A stretch of DNA of 7,243 nucleotides, from contig JBGTLA010000188.1 of NCBI GenBank assembly GCA_041744375.1, positions 1 through 7,243 on the forward strand, in the 5' to 3' direction. A program made the translations under genes and the position numbers. The DNA is from JBGTLA01 sp041744375 (lineage in GTDB: Bacteria; Actinomycetota; Acidimicrobiia; Spongiisociales; ZC4RG35). Numbering within the stretch: the first letter of the stretch is position 1; each line of letters begins with the position of its first letter. Shown piece by piece: positions 4,855 to 7,243 of the stretch. Under the pieces are notes generated by a model that saw only the letters and a list, made by a program, of their open reading frames with translations, did no database searches and was not told the origin of the DNA.

Positions 4855-6063
4855 TCAGATCGAAGTCAGGGCAGAGGCGAGTCGACCGAGGCCACGCTCG
4901 AGGTCGCTCTCGGACAGGGCGTAGGAGAAGCGGCCGTACCCGTCCGCCCCAAACGCCTCACCCGGCACGAAGGCAACCTGGGCTTCATCCAGTATCCAGG
5001 CGGCCAACTCCAGCGAGTTGGCGAAGCGCCCCCCGAGGAAAGCCGACAGGTCGGGGAAGGCATAGAACGCCCCGTGCGGTTCCAGGCAGCGAAGCCCCTC
5101 TATGGCCGACAGCATCTCGAACATCATCTTCCGTCTCTGGTCGAATGCCCGGCGCATGGCCTCCACCTCGTCTTGTGGGCCTCTGAGGGCAGCCAGGGCC
5201 GCTCGTTGGGTCATGTTGGCCACATTCGACGTGAGGTGGGATTGGAGCCGGATGGAAGCCCCGATCACGTCGGGCGGGCCGATGAGCCAGCCGACCCTCC
5301 AGCCAGTCATGGCGTAGCTCTTGGCCACCCCGTTCACGATCATCCATCGATCGCCCAGCTCCATGGTGACGGCAGGAAGGCTGGTGAAGCGATGGTGGCC
5401 GTAGACGAGCCGTTGGTAGATCTCGTCGGTGAGCACCCACACGTCGTTCTCGGCGGCCCACAGGCCCAGCTCCCTCACCTCCTCGGCTGTGTACACGACA
5501 CCGGTCGGGTTGGACGGCGAGACGAACACCAGCAGTTTCGTGGCCGGAGTCCGGTGCCGTTCCAACGTGTCGGGGGTGACCTTGAACCCGTCATCGATGG
5601 TGGTAGGCACCACCACGGGGGTGGCACCGGTCAGGGACACCGCCTCCGGGTAGGTCACCCAATACGGCGCCGGGATGAGCACCTCATCTCCTGCGTCCAG
5701 CACGGCAGCCATGCCCGTGTAGACCGCCTGTTTCCCGCCGTTGGTGACCAGCACCTGTGAGGGCGCCACCGTCACAGCCGAGTAGGTGGTGGCGTCGGAG
5801 GCGATGGCCTCCCGCAGGTCCCCGAGGCCGGCGGAGGCCGAGTAGTGGTGGTTGACGGGAAGACGAGCCGCCGCAACGGCCGCCTCCACGATGTGATCGG
5901 GAGTGGCGAAATCGGGTTCCCCGGCCGAGAAGCTGATGACGTCGGTTCCGGCCGCCCGCAGCGCGGCGGCACGCGCCGTCACGGCCATTGTGGCCGACTC
6001 TGAGATCATGCTCAGGCGGCGCGATACCCGACCGCGAGCCGACGGCTCAGTTGGCGTCGTCAA
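4855..6063 (-). CDS. Class Ib PLP-dependent aminotransferase (aspartate aminotransferase type)
   Basis: A 402-residue fold-type I aminotransferase with all expected PLP-site motifs: SAGEPDF (46-52), TNGGKQA (107-113), APYWVTYPE (132-140), SNPTG (184-188), LTDEIY with Asp213 and Tyr216, the Schiff-base lysine Lys248 in VNGVAKSYAMTGWR, and Arg378 in GRFSYALS, which binds the substrate alpha-carboxylate. The GGKQ lysine is the residue that recognises the distal carboxylate in the Thermus class Ib enzyme, which favours aspartate (or aspartate/prephenate) as amino donor with 2-oxoglutarate as acceptor. It is a cytoplasmic enzyme of amino-acid metabolism, aspC-like. The start is a TTG (6061-6063) that overlaps the end of the small repeat protein by 17 bases. 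It is preferred because family N-termini include the SRRLSMISESAT segment and there is no ATG or GTG before codon 19 (ATG 6007-6009). AGAGG lies 12 bases before the TTG. Translational coupling to the upstream gene is likely. Confidence 0.95.
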   Translation of the reverse strand: MTTPTEPSARGRVSRRLSMISESATMAVTARAAALRAAGTDVISFSAGEPDFATPDHIVEAAVAAARLPVNHHYSASAGLGDLREAIASDATTYSAVTVAPSQVLVTNGGKQAVYTGMAAVLDAGDEVLIPAPYWVTYPEAVSLTGATPVVVPTTIDDGFKVTPDTLERHRTPATKLLVFVSPSNPTGVVYTAEEVRELGLWAAENDVWVLTDEIYQRLVYGHHRFTSLPAVTMELGDRWMIVNGVAKSYAMTGWRVGWLIGPPDVIGASIRLQSHLTSNVANMTQRAALAALRGPQDEVEAMRRAFDQRRKMMFEMLSAIEGLRCLEPHGAFYAFPDLSAFLGGRFANSLELAAWILDEAQVAFVPGEAFGADGYGRFSYALSESDLERGLGRLASALTSI

Positions 6064-6430
6064 CCTCGTCGCCGACCTCTTCTGCGACCGCTTCGACCGT
6101 GTCAGCCGCCCCGGAAGCTATGTCGCTCGCCTTCTCGGCGGCCGTGGCGGCTGTTTCCGTAGCGGTCTCGCCAGCGCCTTCGGCCGTTTCGCGTGCCTTG
6201 GCGGCGCCTTCGCTCACCTTTTCCTTGGCTTTCTCCATCATGGGTTTGGCTTTCTCGGCGGCCTCTCCGGCAGCTTCCTTGGCCTTTTCCATCATGGGTT
6301 TGGCTTTCTCGGCCGCCTCTCCGGCACTTTCGAGTGCCTTCTCGACCATGGGTTTGGCCTTTTCGGCAGCGTCTGCGGCCTGGTCTTTGGCCTTCGAGAA
6401 AAAGCCCTTCAACGTGTCCATGATCGCCAT
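6047..6430 (-). CDS. Small Ala/Lys/Glu-rich repeat protein, LEA-like (apolipoprotein-like) helical
   Basis: A 127-residue low-complexity protein with no Cys, Trp or Tyr. After a short N-terminal segment (MDTLKGFFSKAKDQAAD) come three near-identical 18-residue repeats of the type AAEKAKPMMEKAKEAAGE (21-38, 39-56, 57-74), one decayed copy (75-92), then an Ala/Thr-rich stretch and an acidic end (AEEVGDEVDDAN). Eighteen residues are five helical turns, so each unit would form an amphipathic helix with a Pro at the same place (27, 45, 63) that may hinge it. It resembles group-3 LEA/desiccation proteins and amphipathic lipid-binding helices; no enzyme domain is present and the role is unknown. I start at ATG 6428-6430 because AAAGGA stands five bases before it; an ATG two codons earlier (6434-6436) touches the same site, and ATG 6419-6421 is possible. 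It overlaps the aminotransferase start by 17 bases. Confidence 0.8.
   Translation of the reverse strand: MAIMDTLKGFFSKAKDQAADAAEKAKPMVEKALESAGEAAEKAKPMMEKAKEAAGEAAEKAKPMMEKAKEKVSEGAAKARETAEGAGETATETAATAAEKASDIASGAADTVEAVAEEVGDEVDDAN
6209..6370 (-). repeat. Three 54-base tandem repeats coding 18-residue helical units
   Basis: Units at 6370-6317, 6316-6263 and 6262-6209 (- strand). The + strand string ATCATGGGTTTGGCTTTCTC occurs at 6237 and 6291, and ACCATGGGTTTGGCCTTTTC at 6345, exactly 54 bases apart each time. The nucleotide likeness, not only the protein likeness, suggests fairly recent duplication or ongoing homogenisation. Copy number may vary between strains. Confidence 0.85.
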
Positions 6431-6456
6431 GGTCATCCTTTCGCGATGTGGGGCGA

Positions 6457-6462
6457 AGCCTA
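6457..6462 (-). promoter_or_regulatory. Candidate -10 box for the LEA-like gene and aminotransferase
   Basis: TAGGCT on the - strand, in the context CTAGGCTTCG, resembles the lipid-kinase -10 (CTAGGCTGCG). It would start transcription near 6450 and leave a leader of about 20 bases holding the AAAGGA ribosome site. No -35 is evident. Alternatively the gene is read through from the nuclease gene, only 42 bases upstream. Confidence 0.35.
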
Positions 6463-6472
6463 GTGCGGGCGG

Positions 6473-7243
6473 CTAGCCCGGCACCGCCGCATGGTCCACG
6501 AATCGTCCCTGGTCGTCGACGAGGTACACGGTGTCCCCGTCGTTGTTCCAGATCGGCGATCCGAGGCCGAAACCGAAAGGTCCATCGCCGCTCGTGATGG
6601 TCACCGTGGAGCCCGGTTCGAGCACCATTCCCGATGGGAAAGAGTACCGGTTCACGCTGGACTCGTCGCGCAGGACCCATCCGCTCAGGTCGACGGGCTC
6701 CGCGCCCGCGTTGGCGATCACCACGTACTCGCCGTCCAGGTTGTGGCGGTCGTCACCGGGCGGATCCCACTCGACGTCGACGATGCGGAGCGGCGCCACC
6801 GGGCCCGACCCGCACGCCGTCATGTCCCAGATCCCCACCTCGTCTCGTCGCGCCTCCCCCATGGCGGTGAAGAGTGTGTCGGTGTGGAGGGAGTTCGGGG
6901 CGCTGTGCACCGCTAGCGCCAGCCCTTCGGCGACCATGACCGCGTTGACGAGGACGTCGTCGTGGTGGACGTACACCAGTTCTCGGCCGTGCTGGTCGGT
7001 TTCGGAGATGTCGTGGGTGACGACGACCGGTCCCTCTGTCAGCTCCCCCAGACGCTGGCGGGCTCTGTCGGCGAGGCACTCTCCCGCCTCGGGGGCGTTG
7101 ATCCCCAGCAGCCGATAACGCTGCCCATCGTCGGTGCGGAGGCTGTCGCCATCCTCGGCGACGGCGTCGACGATGCTCCCCGGGTGGGGCACGGTGACGT
7201 CGGGCGAGGCGCAGGCCGCCAGGGCGACCACGACAACCGCCGC
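6473..7243 (-). CDS. Secreted lipoprotein with thermonuclease (SNase) and lamin-tail domains (5' end outside window)
   Basis: The frame is open to the right edge, so the start and most of the signal peptide are missing; a GTG at 7229-7231 lies inside the signal peptide and is not a credible start. The visible beginning, AAVVVVALAAC, is the end of a lipoprotein signal peptide with lipobox LAAC; the Cys (7211-7213) would be lipid-anchored outside the membrane. Counting that Cys as 1: an SNase domain (about 14-135) with DGDS (21-24), RLLGINAPE carrying catalytic Arg34 and Glu42, and GREL with Arg77, which correspond to Arg35, Glu43 and Arg87 of staphylococcal nuclease; the Asp40 position is Asn, as in many homologues. 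Then a lamin-tail domain (about 142-246) with GEYVVIANAG, DLSGWVLRD and IWNNDGDTVYL. Cys45 and Cys134 could form a disulfide. Predicted calcium-dependent DNA/RNA cleavage at the cell surface, possibly for nutrient scavenging. The stop is TAG; the LEA-like gene begins 42 bases further on. Confidence 0.92.
   Translation of the reverse strand, partial: AAVVVVALAACASPDVTVPHPGSIVDAVAEDGDSLRTDDGQRYRLLGINAPEAGECLADRARQRLGELTEGPVVVTHDISETDQHGRELVYVHHDDVLVNAVMVAEGLALAVHSAPNSLHTDTLFTAMGEARRDEVGIWDMTACGSGPVAPLRIVDVEWDPPGDDRHNLDGEYVVIANAGAEPVDLSGWVLRDESSVNRYSFPSGMVLEPGSTVTITSGDGPFGFGLGSPIWNNDGDTVYLVDDQGRFVDHAAVPG

Noticed and set aside
5903..6463. Hydrophobic repeat-containing open frame on the + strand opposite the LEA-like gene
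   Set aside because: The 54-base repeat is a multiple of three, so every frame across it stays open; the Phe/Gly/Leu pattern is just the complement of Lys/Ala/Pro codons, and the frame runs across the aminotransferase start.
6464..6483. Hairpin CGGGC-GGCTA-GCCCG around the stop of the nuclease gene
   Set aside because: Only a 5-bp uninterrupted stem with no T-run; too weak to call a terminator with the LEA-like gene following at once.

Overview
This window looks like chromosomal DNA of a high-G+C actinobacterium. The reasons are very G/C-rich third codon positions, a class Ib aspartate-aminotransferase-type enzyme with an actinobacterial-looking N-terminus, a lipoprotein nuclease with a lamin-tail domain, and several TAnnnT -10 boxes, two of them placed for leaderless mRNAs. 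An acidimicrobial lineage would fit but cannot be proven from the sequence. I see no tRNA, rRNA, CRISPR array, insertion sequence, phage gene or plasmid gene. Coding density is high; the longest stretch without a gene is about 215 bases.

Layout, left to right. (1) The 3' end of a small-looking membrane protein gene on the + strand (to 323) runs into, and overlaps tail to tail, (2) a diacylglycerol/sphingosine-kinase-type lipid kinase on the - strand (212-1255). (3) A divergent intergenic region (1256-1471) holds an inverted pair of 16-base elements, a tandem 13-base repeat and candidate promoters. (4) On the + strand, 1472-2461 encodes a protein with the ADP-ribosylglycohydrolase (ARH/DraG) fold in which both metal-binding motifs are replaced, so it is probably a pseudoenzyme. 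It ends 3 bases from (5) the convergent UMF1-type major facilitator transporter gene (2465-3706, -), with a strong GC hairpin at the junction. (6) A medium-chain zinc alcohol dehydrogenase-like gene (3717-4799, -) lies 10 bases upstream of the transporter gene and probably forms an operon with it, driven by a leaderless promoter. (7) A class Ib PLP aminotransferase (4855-6063, -) starts at a probable TTG inside the end of (8) a small Ala/Lys/Glu-rich, LEA-like protein with 18-residue repeats (6047-6430, -). (9) An exported lipoprotein with thermonuclease and lamin-tail domains (6473-7243, -) is cut by the right edge.

How the genes fit together: 6430 down to 2465 is a co-directional - strand run with two likely transcription units, LEA-like protein plus aminotransferase (overlapping, probably translationally coupled) and dehydrogenase plus transporter. 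The aminotransferase is ordinary amino-acid metabolism; the dehydrogenase/transporter pair suggests oxidation of a small polar compound coupled to its transport, substrate unknown. No known multi-gene defence or mobile system is visible. The most unusual items are the ARH-fold protein without its metal ligands, its shared divergent control region with a lipid kinase, and the repeat-built helical protein.
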